Below are positions 45,597 through 56,621 of a DNA stretch of 64,000 nucleotides, piece after piece. Made by a program: the position numbers and the translations under genes. The stretch lies in contig JAEVLN010000001.1 of the NCBI GenBank assembly GCA_018350325.1, positions 1,105,501 to 1,169,500 of the forward strand, read 5' to 3'. Origin of the DNA: Globodera rostochiensis. Its lineage: Eukaryota; Nematoda; Chromadorea; Rhabditida; Heteroderidae. The first letter of the stretch is position 1. The number at the start of each line of letters is the position of its first letter. A model generated the notes under the pieces. That model did not search any database, had not been told where the DNA came from, and was given only the letters and a program-made list of their open reading frames with translations.

Positions 45597-46026
45597 GGCG
45601 CCGGGGGGGGGGAGTAAAGGGGGTATGGGCCCAGAGTAAGTGGTAAATGATGGGATAGATGTACTTTCTGAGTGGGTGAGGAGAGTATCGGAACGTTAGA
45701 ATTGGCCCGATGGACAAAATCGAGGTCAGCACATATTGAGCTGAATCCTAAATGCAGCGGGCGATCATCTTTTCATTCTCCCTTTAAGAGCATCGCCCGG
45801 GGGGAAAGAAGCATTCATTCCATCGGATGGAGTCGATCGGCCGATTAAAGTTTGTGGCGCCGGAAGGGACGGGGAAATACTCGAGAAGAATCCGGGCAAG
45901 AAGAGAATGAATAAACAAGAAGAGAAAAACGACATTGGAGATGAATTGCTTTGAATTGAGGCGAAATTGTCCTTATCTCGAGACGAATTTATTACTTATT
46001 CGAATGCGAATAAAATGTCGTTTAAA

Positions 46027-46192
46027 TAGGGTAGCATGGGACCGGGACTTTTGGAAAAAACCCGGGACTAATTTAGTCTCGGTCATAAAACCGGGACTAA
46101 TTTGTAAGGGACAAAAAACCCATTTTGAAAAAACCGGAACCATTTCTAACTGGAAAAAGACGGAGTACTGGTCCCGGTCCCGTGCTACCTTA
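46027..46192. mobile_element. 166-bp hAT-like MITE (TAGGGT family)
   Basis: Termini TAGGGTAGCATGGGACCGG and CCGGTCCCGTGCTACCTTA are inverted (17/19). The flanks cgtttaaa (46019-46026) and cttttaaa (46193-46200) are a 7/8 duplication. The interior contains gggactaattt repeats. Confidence 0.82.
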
Positions 46193-47435
46193 CTTTTAAA
46201 TTGTGGGAGACCAATTCCCTGAATCAGAGACAAAAAAAAGTTCGGAAAATGCGTAAACGAATGCCCCCCCCCCTCATACAAATGAGCCCAAATGGAAAGT
46301 GGGAAATTCTTTGGCACAAATTGGCATTGGAATGCGCTGTCTGTCAATGTCACCTTCAATGCCATCCGAGCGTGAGGGTGGGTGGGGGGGGGGCATCTGT
46401 CTAATTGTCAAAGACATATGCCAACATTCCAACAGAACACTTTTGGCCATTGGAAGCAAAAATGGGCAAAGGGAAAATGGCCAAAAACATCATTTGCTGT
46501 CCTTTCAAACAATTTGAACCGAATTTGCGACTTTGTATGAATCATTTTGGTCGGTGTACACGCCAGGGCTGTGTATCGTGTCGTATCGTAATCGTAAATA
46601 TCGTAATTTAGAGCCATATCGTATCGTATCGGATAATCGTAAGCACCGATCACTGACAGCCGGAAATGTGGTGACCAATTGACCGGACTGTCCCGGATTT
46701 GTCCATGACAAACGCTGCCGCTGTTGCTCCCGCAGCGGCGGACAATGTGAACGGTGCGAGCGACAACTGTCGGAGGACGACACCGAGCACGGCCAAAAAG
46801 TTGCATAAAATGTTGAGCCGGTGAGCAAATAGTCCAAAGGATTGGGAAAGGTCTGATCAGTGGTGATCAAATCAACGCCGGTCAAGGATTGGGAAAGGTC
46901 TTGATTAACGATCAGATCAACGCCTTGCTAACGACGAACAAATCAGACAAATAATCCCTTCCGATCACTTGGAGTTACGGCTTACGACTAGAGCACGGCG
47001 ATCGATCGGTCGAAGAATTTTGGTTCACACTTCGTGCACATCAGCATGTAATTTTGTGTGACGGAGTGGCCCCCTGCGGGTTGGTGACCATTTGAACAAT
47101 TTCAGGAAATTAAAATCTAAGCTTGGATTCGTGTTCTACGCATAAGGAAGCCGGACCCAAAAAATTATACCCTTTTGTCTCCGTATCTATTCTTTGGGAC
47201 TCGAAATGCTGGGAATTAGAGCACAACACTAGAAGAAAACAAAATCCAAGGCTAAAATAAGCCTCTGGTCTCGGGCATCACACTAAAATTTTAATCACAA
47301 TAACCGTATATCAGTCGGTATATACAATATGGACATGTTAAAAGATGATGTCGGGATACACAATAATTGTAAGTACAGGCAGTATATACAATATATGGAC
47401 ATGGCAAAAGATGATGTCGGAAGCAATGAATACAA

Positions 47436-50238
47436 TCAGGACAATGCGGTGTGCCCGAATCCTCCGCCGGTGGTGCCCGCGTTCTGTTCATCTTCGTCCT
47501 CGCCTCCATCTTGCTCTTGGACATGGAGAATGAGTGGCGCGTCGTGATTGTTGGCAGGAACTTGCGCCCTCTCTAATGTCCAACTTCCGTCCAACATCTG
47601 TGGCCCGCAGTAGAGCAATTGGCTGGCCAACGGGTGCTGAGTTTGCTCGAAAATGCGCACTTTCAGGTCGTTAATCGTCTCATCCGAGCACATCTGTTGC
47701 AAAATTAATTCATTATTCTTTGCTTCTGCCTTTAATTTCACTTCACCTTTATTGTTATCAGCTTCTTGGCGGCCTTCTCTTGACGCGACTCGCGGCGCGA
47801 CACCCAGTCCATTGATTGATCAGTAACTGCTTCAGCCTTCTTGTTGTTAGTAGCATCGCTCTTCTGCAAAATAACAATTTTAACAGCATCAAAGAAATAG
47901 GTAAATTCAAACTGACCAGTTCGATGTAAATGTTTGCGCCATCTGGATAGAAAAATCCCTCCTCAGCAACAGCAGCAGCAGCAAAACGAGAAACATAATG
48001 AGCACGGAGCCTCCGGACACAGTCGAGGCAAAGATCAGCACTGAAAAAAAAAATTGTTTCCAATGTAACAATAAAGACCGGTGTACCAACTCACCCAGTC
48101 CTTCTAGTCAGATTCAGATTGTACTCCTAAAAATTGGGGGGAAATTTTTAAGGAAAAACGCCCCTTCATCGAATTTACCCTGATCATGTGTTCGGCGGCA
48201 GATGTTTGCACGGCTTTCAGGACTCCTCTGTTAAGCGGCCCAGGGACGATCAGGTCATGCTCGCACAGCGGTATGTCCACAGCGGAGACCGGGCTGGGTG
48301 CGTACTTCGAGTCCACTGATTTGCACTCTTCAAACGCCGTGTGCTCCTTTGCCAATATGTCGCTCAGCAATGCCGTCGGCAGAAATGTGATGCCCTTTGG
48401 GTCGTTCACAAAATCCCAGCCATTGTGCACCTGAAATGGGATGGTAAAGTTGAAAAGGACAAAAGTGAGACATCGACTGACCTCCAATTCACTCCAAAGC
48501 TCTCGCAGCCGAACACGTCTCTCGCCGATGAGCTTTTTCCAAACGCCAAATGCGGCGACGTCGCCTTTGTGTTTGCGTGAGAAGTCTTCTTCCAGCTAAA
48601 AGAAATGAATGTGTTATTATCATCTCTTCAGCTCCAACAGCAGCTGACCATGTTCTTGACGTTTGTCAGAACGTCATTTGCAGGCGATTGCACGGGTCCT
48701 GTCGGTTCACTGCCCGCCTTCCGATAGATCAGCGCGTAACATCCCTTCGTGTCGGCAGTCGCTTTGCGCTCGGTCAGTACGCCAGAGTAGCCCGGAGCGG
48801 GCTTTTCGGTCACTGTCTAAAGAACAACAGAAATGGAAAATCGAATGCCAAAACCAGCCCGTCACTTACAGCGTCGTTATACGAAAACCATTTTCCAATG
48901 ATCGGATCGCGAATGATGTCGTAATAATGTCCGGAGTTCATGCCCTGTCCCTGGTGGATCATCACCGCACACAGCTTGTAGTCCGCAGCACCATCGACGT
49001 CCCGTTGCAACTCGTGACCGGCCAAAATGCGCGGATATTGAACGGCATGCAGCAGTTTCCCAACACGACCATTGCTGAAAGTTAAAAATCAGTAAGATTA
49101 AGCCGAAAATAGTCACAAAAATTAACTGACCTGCCGACTACAAACCGGCTGAGCTGAACGATGAGTACTTCAGGCAGTTGAGTGAAACTGGCACATCGAG
49201 TCACAAGACCTCTGCGTTTGCACTCATCACATCGGTAGTCTTCCAACCTAGAAAACAGAAAAAATGGGGAATTCAATTACAACTAATCGCAAAATACTTA
49301 CAGTTCAGGCGCCAAAAACTGTTGGATTGCCGAGATGAGACTTTGATGGCCATCGATGGCGATTTGCAGTGAGTGATATTCGCCGGTCGTCACTGTCGTC
49401 CGATTGCAATTTGCACAGAAAATTGTCTGGTTGATGCGACTCTAAACATATGAACAAATTGGAATTGCTTTCAAGCAAAATTTGGATTCCACTACACCTG
49501 AAACTGCCGGATGACGTCCAGGATCGGTCCACCGTTGGGATGAGAATCCAGGTTGTGTTTGATTGTGTCGAAAAAGAGCGTGTGGAACTCCTGAACATCT
49601 TGCTGTCGGTTGTCCAAACGAAGCAGTTTGATAAAAGCGCCGGCGTCCGTCGATTCCTTAGTAATTTTGGGAAAGAATATAATGCGCACATTTGCCCAGA
49701 ACTTACAAATGGAGTGAACTGCATTGTGATGAACAATTGCTGAAGACAGTTCATGGTGGCCTCGATGTTCAGTTTGGCCGTTGGCGGCTTGGTCCAGTTC
49801 TCCGAGGGGCGCCAATTGTAAATGCACTGCCGGAATTTGAGATCGTTGAACCATGTCTAAAAGAAGCTTAAATTCAAAACACCGAAACAGACAATTCAGC
49901 GACCTGGAGAAAGCTGTTCACGTAGCAGAAGTTGCCGGCGTTGGTCAATCCACACGGCTGTCTGGAAGAATCGCGACGGACCATCTTTTTCGGCGCCTTC
50001 TGCGATTTGGACAAGTCGTCGAGTAACTCTAAGCCGAGCCGATGGATGCAAAAGGGGTTCTCCGTGCAATTCTTTCTCCTGAAAAATAATGCAAATTATA
50101 AAAATTTGCAAAAATCGCGGCCTACTTCCGTTTCGGTGCGGTGTGCGCCAGGCAATTGTGTCCATCCAGATGACAGGTGCTCCAGCAAACTTCCAAATCC
50201 ACGTCTTCCGCATTCTGGGTTAAAGTGGTATTTGCCAT
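47436..50238 (-). CDS. usp-48: ubiquitin carboxyl-terminal hydrolase, USP48-like
   Basis: Cysteine protease (peptidase C19) removing ubiquitin from substrates; USP48 acts in the nucleus and cytoplasm. Fourteen exons with consistent phases, 707 aa: 50238-50126, 50078-49904, 49856-49707, 49656-49498, 49441-49302, 49247-49131, 49074-48870, 48816-48649, 48595-48482, 48430-48179, 48126-48095, 48040-47917, 47863-47747 and 47693-47436. The Cys box is GLTNAGNFCYVNSFLQ, the Gln/Asp box QQDVQEF, a zinc ribbon is formed by FCANCNRT and YRCDECKRR, and the His box is VMIHQGQGMNSGHYYDI with the following WFSYNDA. Catalytic Cys, His and Asp/Asn are present. Downstream are a DUSP-like region (CEHDLI, CLDCVRRL) and a C-terminal ubiquitin-like domain (INDLKVRIFEQTQHPLASQ), the USP48 architecture. 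It is shorter than human USP48 (about 1,035 aa), mainly through a reduced DUSP region. Confidence 0.94.
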
Positions 50239-50504
50239 TGCTATGATCTAAAATGAACTCAAAATAATATTTTAAAAAAATTGGCAGCAATTGGCCCGAG
50301 AAGAATGAAAATGTTAAGTGAAGTAAAAATGCTGTTTGAGACGGCCTTATATAGCCTCATCAAAGAGTGGGCGCTTTGATAAAAATAAAATTGCCTCGTA
50401 GGCATAGGAAAGTTAACGAATTTTCCTAAAAAACCCTATATTATAAATGACGGGGCAGAGATTAAAGCGGTTGGTAAAGAAAAAGTAAGTGGGATGTCCA
50501 ATTG

Positions 50505-50586
50505 TGTTGGTGGTGTAGTGGATAAGCGCTTTAGCATTGCATTATGCAATGTGTGGGTTCAATTCCCGAATCCGAAAATCTTTTTT
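50505..50586 (+). tRNA. tRNA-like sequence with Pol III terminator (pseudo-tRNA or SINE)
   Basis: An A-box-like tggtgtagtggataagcg, a 5-bp anticodon-type stem cattg/caatg with 7-nt loop, a B-box ggttcaattcc (50556-50566), and a run of six T at 50581-50586 where Pol III would stop. The acceptor arms pair poorly and the loop has A at position 33, so it is not a standard tRNA. It lies about 260 bp upstream of the usp-48 start. Confidence 0.5.
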
Positions 50587-50739
50587 CAATTAATTAAAAT
50601 AAACTAAATATGTTTTAAATTCATTTTTTTATTTTTTTTTAAAGGCAAATAATTTTTGTTAAATACTTTTTAAATAGAAAAAAGGGAAAACCAGGGCGAA
50701 AATAAGAAATAAAGGGAAGGAAGGAAAAGGAAGAGATGG

Positions 50740-52010
50740 AGGTGAAATGCCACGGGAAAAAACCAAAAGCGGGGAAAGTGCCAAAAGGGAAAACGTCAAA
50801 AGGGAAAAAGAGAGAAAATGCTAAGAGGAATAGTGCCAAGAGGGGAAAGTGCCAAGCGGCAAAGTGCCAAAAGGAAAAAGCCAACGGGTGAAATGCCACG
50901 GGGGAAAACCAAAAGCGGGGAAAGTGCCAAAAGGGAAAACGTCAAAAGGGAAAAAGAGAGAAAATGCTAAGAGGAATAGTGCCAAGAGGGGAAAGTGCCA
51001 AGCGGCAAAAGTGCCAAAAGGAAAAATGCCAAAAGGGAAAAGTGCCTAAAGGGGAAAAAGGAAAAAATTCCAAGTGGAACAGGCCAAAGGGAAAATCAAG
51101 AGGGAAAAGTGCCATAAGATGAAGATGCCAAAAGGAAAAGTGCCAAAAGGTAAAATGCCTAGGGAAAGCCAAAAGCGGGGAAAGTGCCAAAAGGGAAAAC
51201 GTCAAAAGGGAAAAAGAGAGAAAATGCTAAGAGGAATAGTGCCAAGAGGGGAAAGTGCCAAGCGGCAAAATGCCAAAAGGAAAAAGCCAACGGGTGAAAT
51301 GCCACGGGGGAAAGGCCAAAAGCGAGGAAAAGAGCCAAGCGAGAAAAGTTCCAAAAGGAAAAATGTCAAAATGGAAAAGTGCCAAAAGGCAAAATGCCAA
51401 GAGGAAAAAAGAGAGAAAATGCAAAGAGGGGAAAGTGCCAAGTGGGAAAAGTGCCAAAAGGTGAAATGCCCCGCGGGAAAAGCCAAAAGCGGGGAAACGT
51501 GCCTAAAGGGGAAAAGGTCAAAAGGGAGAAAAAGCCAAGAGGCAACAGTGCCAAAAGGGAAAATCAAGAGAGAAAAATGCCATAAGATAAAGATGCCTAA
51601 AGGAACAGGTGGCAAAAGGTGAAATGCCAAAAGGGAAAAGTTCCAAAAGGGAAAATCAAGAGAAAAAAGTGACATAAACTGAAGATGCCAAAAGAAAAAA
51701 GTGCCAAAGGGTGAAATGCCACGGGGGAAAAGCCAAAGCCGGGAAAATGCCAAAGGGGAAAAGTGCCAAAAGGAAAAATGTCAAAATGGAAAAGTGCCAA
51801 AAGACAAAATACCAAAAGGGAAAAGTGCCAAAAGCTGAAGATGCCAAAAGAAAAAATGCCAAAAGGTGAAGGGAAAGTGCCAAAAGGGGAGTGAGATGGG
51901 AATGTGCCAAAAGTGGGTAAAGCCAAAAGTTTGAAAATGTCATAAGATTAAAACGCCAAGAGGTGAAAAGTGCCGGAAAAATGACAAAAGAAGAAAATTC
52001 CATTGATAAA
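50740..52010. repeat. degenerate purine-rich repeat (gccaaaagggaaaa)
   Basis: About 1.3 kb of irregular short tandem units gtgccaaaaggg and aaaatgcc with longer duplicated blocks: the stretch from gccaagaggggaaagtgcc through ccacgggg recurs at 50.83, 51.24 and 51.45 kb. Lys-rich or Phe/Leu-rich ORFs on the two strands are artefacts. Confidence 0.9.
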
Positions 52011-52222
52011 AAGCTTTGAAGTATTTCAATCGAATCTGTTCATAACATATTTACTTCTAGCGGTTGGTGCGCCGTTAGGCGCACCTAAATATTTCTGTTT
52101 CAACAATCTCTCTCTTTGTGTTGGGTCAAAAGAGTGTTTCTTGTGAACTTTCAAATCAAAATTTTTATTGTTTTTTTTGCACAATAAAATTTGGTTAACC
52201 CTTTTTCTTTAGTCCACGAAAC

Positions 52223-55200
52223 ATGCAAAGCCGAACTCCGGAAGTAACCTTCAAAGACCGTTCTGTTAATGAAATTCACTTGGAAAACGGCTACACCTTT
52301 GTTATCGAGCAGAATTTAAAGGTTGGTTTTTTTAATTCGACAAAAAGAATTTTTGAAAAAAATAAGGGTTTTTCATTTTGTCCGGTGTCAGAGGAACGAG
52401 AGATCGAGCCTTTCTGGCTCGTTTAAAGAAACATTTAATGACCGATCAACTGGCTCTTCTCTCTGTTCACATTTTTTGAGACGATTTTGCACTTTTTTTG
52501 AGAATTGACGCTGCCATTAGTCATTATTGGGCGCCTCAAAATTTTTTTTTTTAAACTATTGTGAAAATTTACGCAAAAATTTCTGATTTACAGAATTAAA
52601 TTTTAGAAAATTTTTATAGTGAAATGAGAGAGGCCTGAGTCTTTTTGGTTGCGTGGCGGGATCGGGATCCGACACGAGATTTCAAGGGCGTAGCCAGGAT
52701 TTTTTTTCAGGGGGGGCTGAGTCAAGAAAAAAAAAAATCGATTTTTAGGTGTGCATTTTTGGGTTTTATTGCATTTTTCTTAAGCAATTTTTCGGGGGGG
52801 GGGGGAGGCACTGCCGATAGGCGCCGCCGAGAAAAATTTCTGAGTTTTTGACTCAATTTGTTAAGAGATTTGCACCAAAAATTTAAAAAATGTGGTAATT
52901 TTTTAAAACATTTTTAGAATGGGAGAGCCCGGCGGTGCCGATAGGCGCCGCCGGGAAAATTTTTTTAAAAGCGATTTGTAAAGAAAATAGGTCAAATAAA
53001 TGAACAATTTTGCAAAACAATAGGGTCCCCCTATGGATTTTTTTTTCACAAATTTTATTTCGGGGGGGGCTGCAGCCCCCTCAGCCCCCCCCCTGGCTAC
53101 GCCCTTGCGAGATTTACTGGGTTCACAATTCCGGTACCGGTTATAGTTTCTTATCCCGATTTTTTTTTTCACTTTAGCGGTCAATAAGTACTTTCTTGGG
53201 ACTTTTTCAATTCTCATTACCTTTTGCTTTTAGCACTTTGGTTCCGTCATCAACGTTTTGGCCAAGTTCAGCGAGCAAATTTTGCTTCAACCGAAAGAGG
53301 ACGCTTTGGTGTTGTCCGCCTCCTCGTCAGCCCGGTCGGCGTATGCAAAAGTGACGCTGTGCCGACAATTCTTTAACCGACTGAACGCCCGCGAAAATTT
53401 GGCTGATGGCGAAGTGTTCTGTCGGCTGGCGACAAAGAGTCTGGTTCACATTTTCAGGTTTTTGATTTTTGGACTTTGTTGCCAAAACGAGGGGATTTTT
53501 TGTCATTTTGTTTTATTGGCCTCCCCCCCTGATTTTTTGAAAAATAAATGTCCCATGGGTCGAACTATTGCCAAATGGACATTTTATCAAACCGAACTGC
53601 TTGGACTTTTTTACTTTCCTCCTCGATTTTTTATCGTAAAAAAAAGTGTACAATCAACCAAAATGCTGGGGCTGCTGCTTCATAAACAAATGTTATTTTT
53701 GAAAACAATTGCAGAAACATTGCCCACCCGCACGCTGCTGCTGTGCCGTCATGCTCAATTGAGGTGAAGCCAATTCAAAAGGGCGGTGAGGGGGTTTTAA
53801 GTTGAATATTTAAAAAGAAACAATTTCGAAGCTCATAGTCAGTAGTTGTTATGCGATAATGAAGACAGAACGAACCAATAGTTTTAAACAAATTTTGGTC
53901 AACTTTTTTGTTCTGTTTGACTCCAATTCGGCAAGTTTTCGCACAATTCAGCTACTTTATCGGGATCATTTTGGAGCCGATTTAAATCTGTGGCTCACTT
54001 TCCACATTTTTTTTTTGAATCCCGGGGGACATCCAAATTCTGTAAACAAATTTAAATTTTTGTTTTCCAATTCACAGTTGGACCCGCAGGCGGACTTTGC
54101 GTATGTGCATTTGCAAGGCACGTCCAGCATCCGTCGCTGTTTTGTGCTGTCGTTGCGTGAGCATGCCGTGGTCTGTGACAATGTGTTCAACGAGCGCAAT
54201 CGACTGAAGAACCGGGTGACCGCCCATGCCAAATTGTTAACCGGTCTGTTGGCACCGCTCGACTGCCACGATGTACGTGTACAATATGATGGACACAAAA
54301 AATTGCAAAAATGAGAAATTTGGTTGCGTTACATCCCGAGATGCCGTCGAATTTTGGACTTTTTTGGCACAGGAGCTAGGATTTTTCAAAGAAAATTCCG
54401 AAGACTGTTAATCGACGTCTTTGAGCACTCATACCCGCAACCAGAAAACATTTTGCGCATGAAATGTTCACGGGAACCAACTGAAAAGTAAAAGAAAAAA
54501 GCAAATTTGTGAAAACCTAAGCCCAGGCCCTCTAAAAATTAGCGTGATTTTTTTAATCATTTAAATTGTCCACATTTTCAGTTGGAATTGGTTGTGATGC
54601 CCGATCGATTCACCGCGTGTCGATACATTCCTCGCGAGGATTATGGCAAAGTGTATGTGGTGTAAAAAAAATTCAAACAAATTTTTGAGTTCTTGATCTT
54701 GCATGGCGTTTATTTTTTTTTGATATTTTAAATTCTTTTGAATATTATTCACACATTATTGGATAACCAAAAATAAATTTTTATTTTTTGCAGCAGACGA
54801 ACGGAGGTTCAAATTCCGGTCGACCACTGCGAGCAGTACCACATCCATGTGCCGACCCGGGTGGTTGTCAATCTGCGCGAATTACGACCCATTCTACAGT
54901 TTGCTGACATTTGTGGCATGTCGATCACGCTGCACTTTGATCGGCCCGGACGTCCGCTGATTGTTGCGGTGGAGGAGAATGTGGAATTTGGTGCCGAATT
55001 TGTGCTCGGCACACTCGACGAACAGTTAGGTCCGCCCGAACAGCAGCAACCGCAGCACAACAACGGCGAACCGTCGATGATCCGGGTGCTTACTGAAAGA
55101 CAGAGAATGGAACCGTCCGGTCCCATTCAACAACAACTACAGCAGCAGCAGAACGATGTTGTCCCGTCGTCGTCGAACAGTGTTCGTAGTAGTGGAAGGC

Positions 55201-56399
55201 GGCGGAGTCAAGACCAGCAACAACATGGTAAAAGAGAATGATATTTTTTTGTAAGATTTGAAGTACAAAAAAAACTGCAGATCCGATCCAACCAGCAGAT
55301 GTTACAATGAGTTTTGTCCGATCAGCCAACCCTGACGACCGAACAGTCCCGAATGCCGTCCGATCAATGAGCCCTGTCCATCCTGCTCCAAGCCTTGTTC
55401 GATCTCTTCCATCAGCTGACCATATTCTCCGATCAGCGAACCCCGACCGATCAGTTGCGAGCCCTGTCCAACAGCCAGCTCCAAGTCCTGTCCAACATCC
55501 AGCTCCAAGTCCTGTCCAACATCCAGCTCCAAGTCCTGTCCAACATCCAGCTCCAAGTCCTGTCCAACATCCAACTCCGGTCCAACAACCAGCTTCGACT
55601 CCTGTTCAACATCCAGCTCCAACTCCTGTTCAACAGCCAGCTTCGAGCTCTGTCCAACATCCAGCTTCAACTCCGGTCCAACATCCAGCTCCAAGTCCTT
55701 TCCAACATCCAGCTCCAAGTCCTTTCCAACATCCAGCTCCAACTCCGGTCCAACATCCAGCTCCGACTCCTGTCCAACAGCCAGCTTCGACTCCTGTCCA
55801 ACAACCAGCTCCGAGCTATGTCGAACTGTCTCCGAGCCCTGTTTCGAGTCCGGAGCACATCAGTCAGGGAGAACTGTTGCTGAGGCCTGTTCCAACGCTT
55901 GAATTTGTGGACCCCAACGAAATGTAAGTGCGAGCAGTGAATTTTATTGAATAAAATATACAAAAAAAATTTCACATTGTTCACAAGAAACATCTCTTCT
56001 GAACCCCTCTTAAACCTCCTATTGTCAACTCAACCATTATTTATCTATATACTTGTGTGGCTTTTGTTGATCCGCGAATTTACATTTTTTTTCAAATATT
56101 TTTTGTGTGAATTTTTGGTGTCGGCATTTGAGGGAAGAGTAAATGCCGTCCATGTCTCACAGTTCTCTCTCTTCAGTCCCCTGGAACGGTACATATTCCA
56201 ACGGCCCAGTGCGGTGCCGAGGCCGGAAGGAATGAGTGTGTGGGAGCAGGACTCCGACGTGGGCAGCCGAGCGCAGTCATCCGTCATCATCGGAGGTGGA
56301 GGAGGCCGTAACGACAGGAGGGAGCAGCCCCCAGCAACAACAACAGCGACGACGGGATGGATGAGCAAACGCAGTGCGTCCCAACGGCGGAACCAGTGA
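52223..56399 (+). CDS. hpr-9: RAD9 checkpoint clamp subunit
   Basis: RAD9 of the 9-1-1 (RAD9-RAD1-HUS1) PCNA-like ring loaded at DNA damage. Eight exons with consistent phases, 645 aa: 52223-52321, 53234-53457, 53715-53763, 54078-54272, 54582-54652, 54794-55227, 55281-55923 and 56177-56399. The clamp part covers about residues 30-270. Seen are VINVLAKFSEQILLQPKEDA with SSARSAYAKVTL (RAD9 SSRSAYA) in the first PCNA fold, and RELRPILQFADICGMSITLH followed by RPGRPLIVAVEE and AEFVLGTLDE in the second. The long tail is disordered: Gln-rich, then about 15 copies of an 8-residue PAPSPVQH-type repeat, then a Gly/Arg-rich end. Vertebrate RAD9 tails are phosphorylated to bind TopBP1; the many SP/TP sites here could be kinase targets (inference). 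Intron 1 contains a 425-bp MITE. A MIC26/27 gene follows 222 bp downstream on the same strand. Confidence 0.93.
52683..53107. mobile_element. 425-bp hAT-like element in RAD9 intron 1, perfect 8-bp TSD
   Basis: Perfect 16-bp terminal inverted repeats CAAGGGCGTAGCCAGG and CCTGGCTACGCCCTTG. The flanks cgagattt at 52675-52682 and 53108-53115 are identical. It contains an internal duplication of tgccgataggcgccgccg and shares tgcatttttcttaagcaattttt-like sequence with the 28399 copy. No transposase ORF. Confidence 0.94.
55458..55805 (+). repeat. 24-bp coding minisatellite in RAD9 exon 7
   Basis: About 15 tandem copies of the 24-bp unit ccagctccaagtcctgtcca plus acat, in frame, giving PAPSPVQH-type octapeptides with Ser/Thr and Gln variants. 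The period is a multiple of 3, so copy-number change would keep the frame. Confidence 0.92.
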
Positions 56400-56621
56400 C
56401 ATGACATGACGACGAGACGAAGGCGGACAACAACAATGATTGCATTTGCCTTGAATTTTCATAACATTTTCATTCACTTTTCGGGTTGCTCAAACGAGAG
56501 AAATGCCATTTGTTTTTTTTTTTGCTGATTCGCTTCTTTGCATACCGACAATTTTTGACGACGTGTCCGATAAAACGTCATTATTATTTGTTTGTTTTTT
56601 TGAAGATTAATCAAACCAAAT

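Larger units (their letters stand above)
41870..47300. other. gene-poor stretch, GC-rich low complexity
   Basis: G- and C-rich homopolymer tracts (42.4-43.8, 44.8-45.7 kb), a GGA microsatellite and one MITE. Long open frames here are Arg/Gly/Pro artefacts. No exon or RNA gene could be supported. 46.56-46.65 kb holds short cgtatcgtatcg repeats. Confidence 0.5.

Noticed and set aside
45064..45732. Long Arg/Gly- and Pro-rich open frames on both strands
   Set aside because: They translate a (GGA)n microsatellite and neighbouring homopolymers; no homology or splice support.
50639..52003. Lys-rich and Phe/Leu-rich ORFs
   Set aside because: Derived from the gccaaaagggaaaa repeat; no splice signals or family match.
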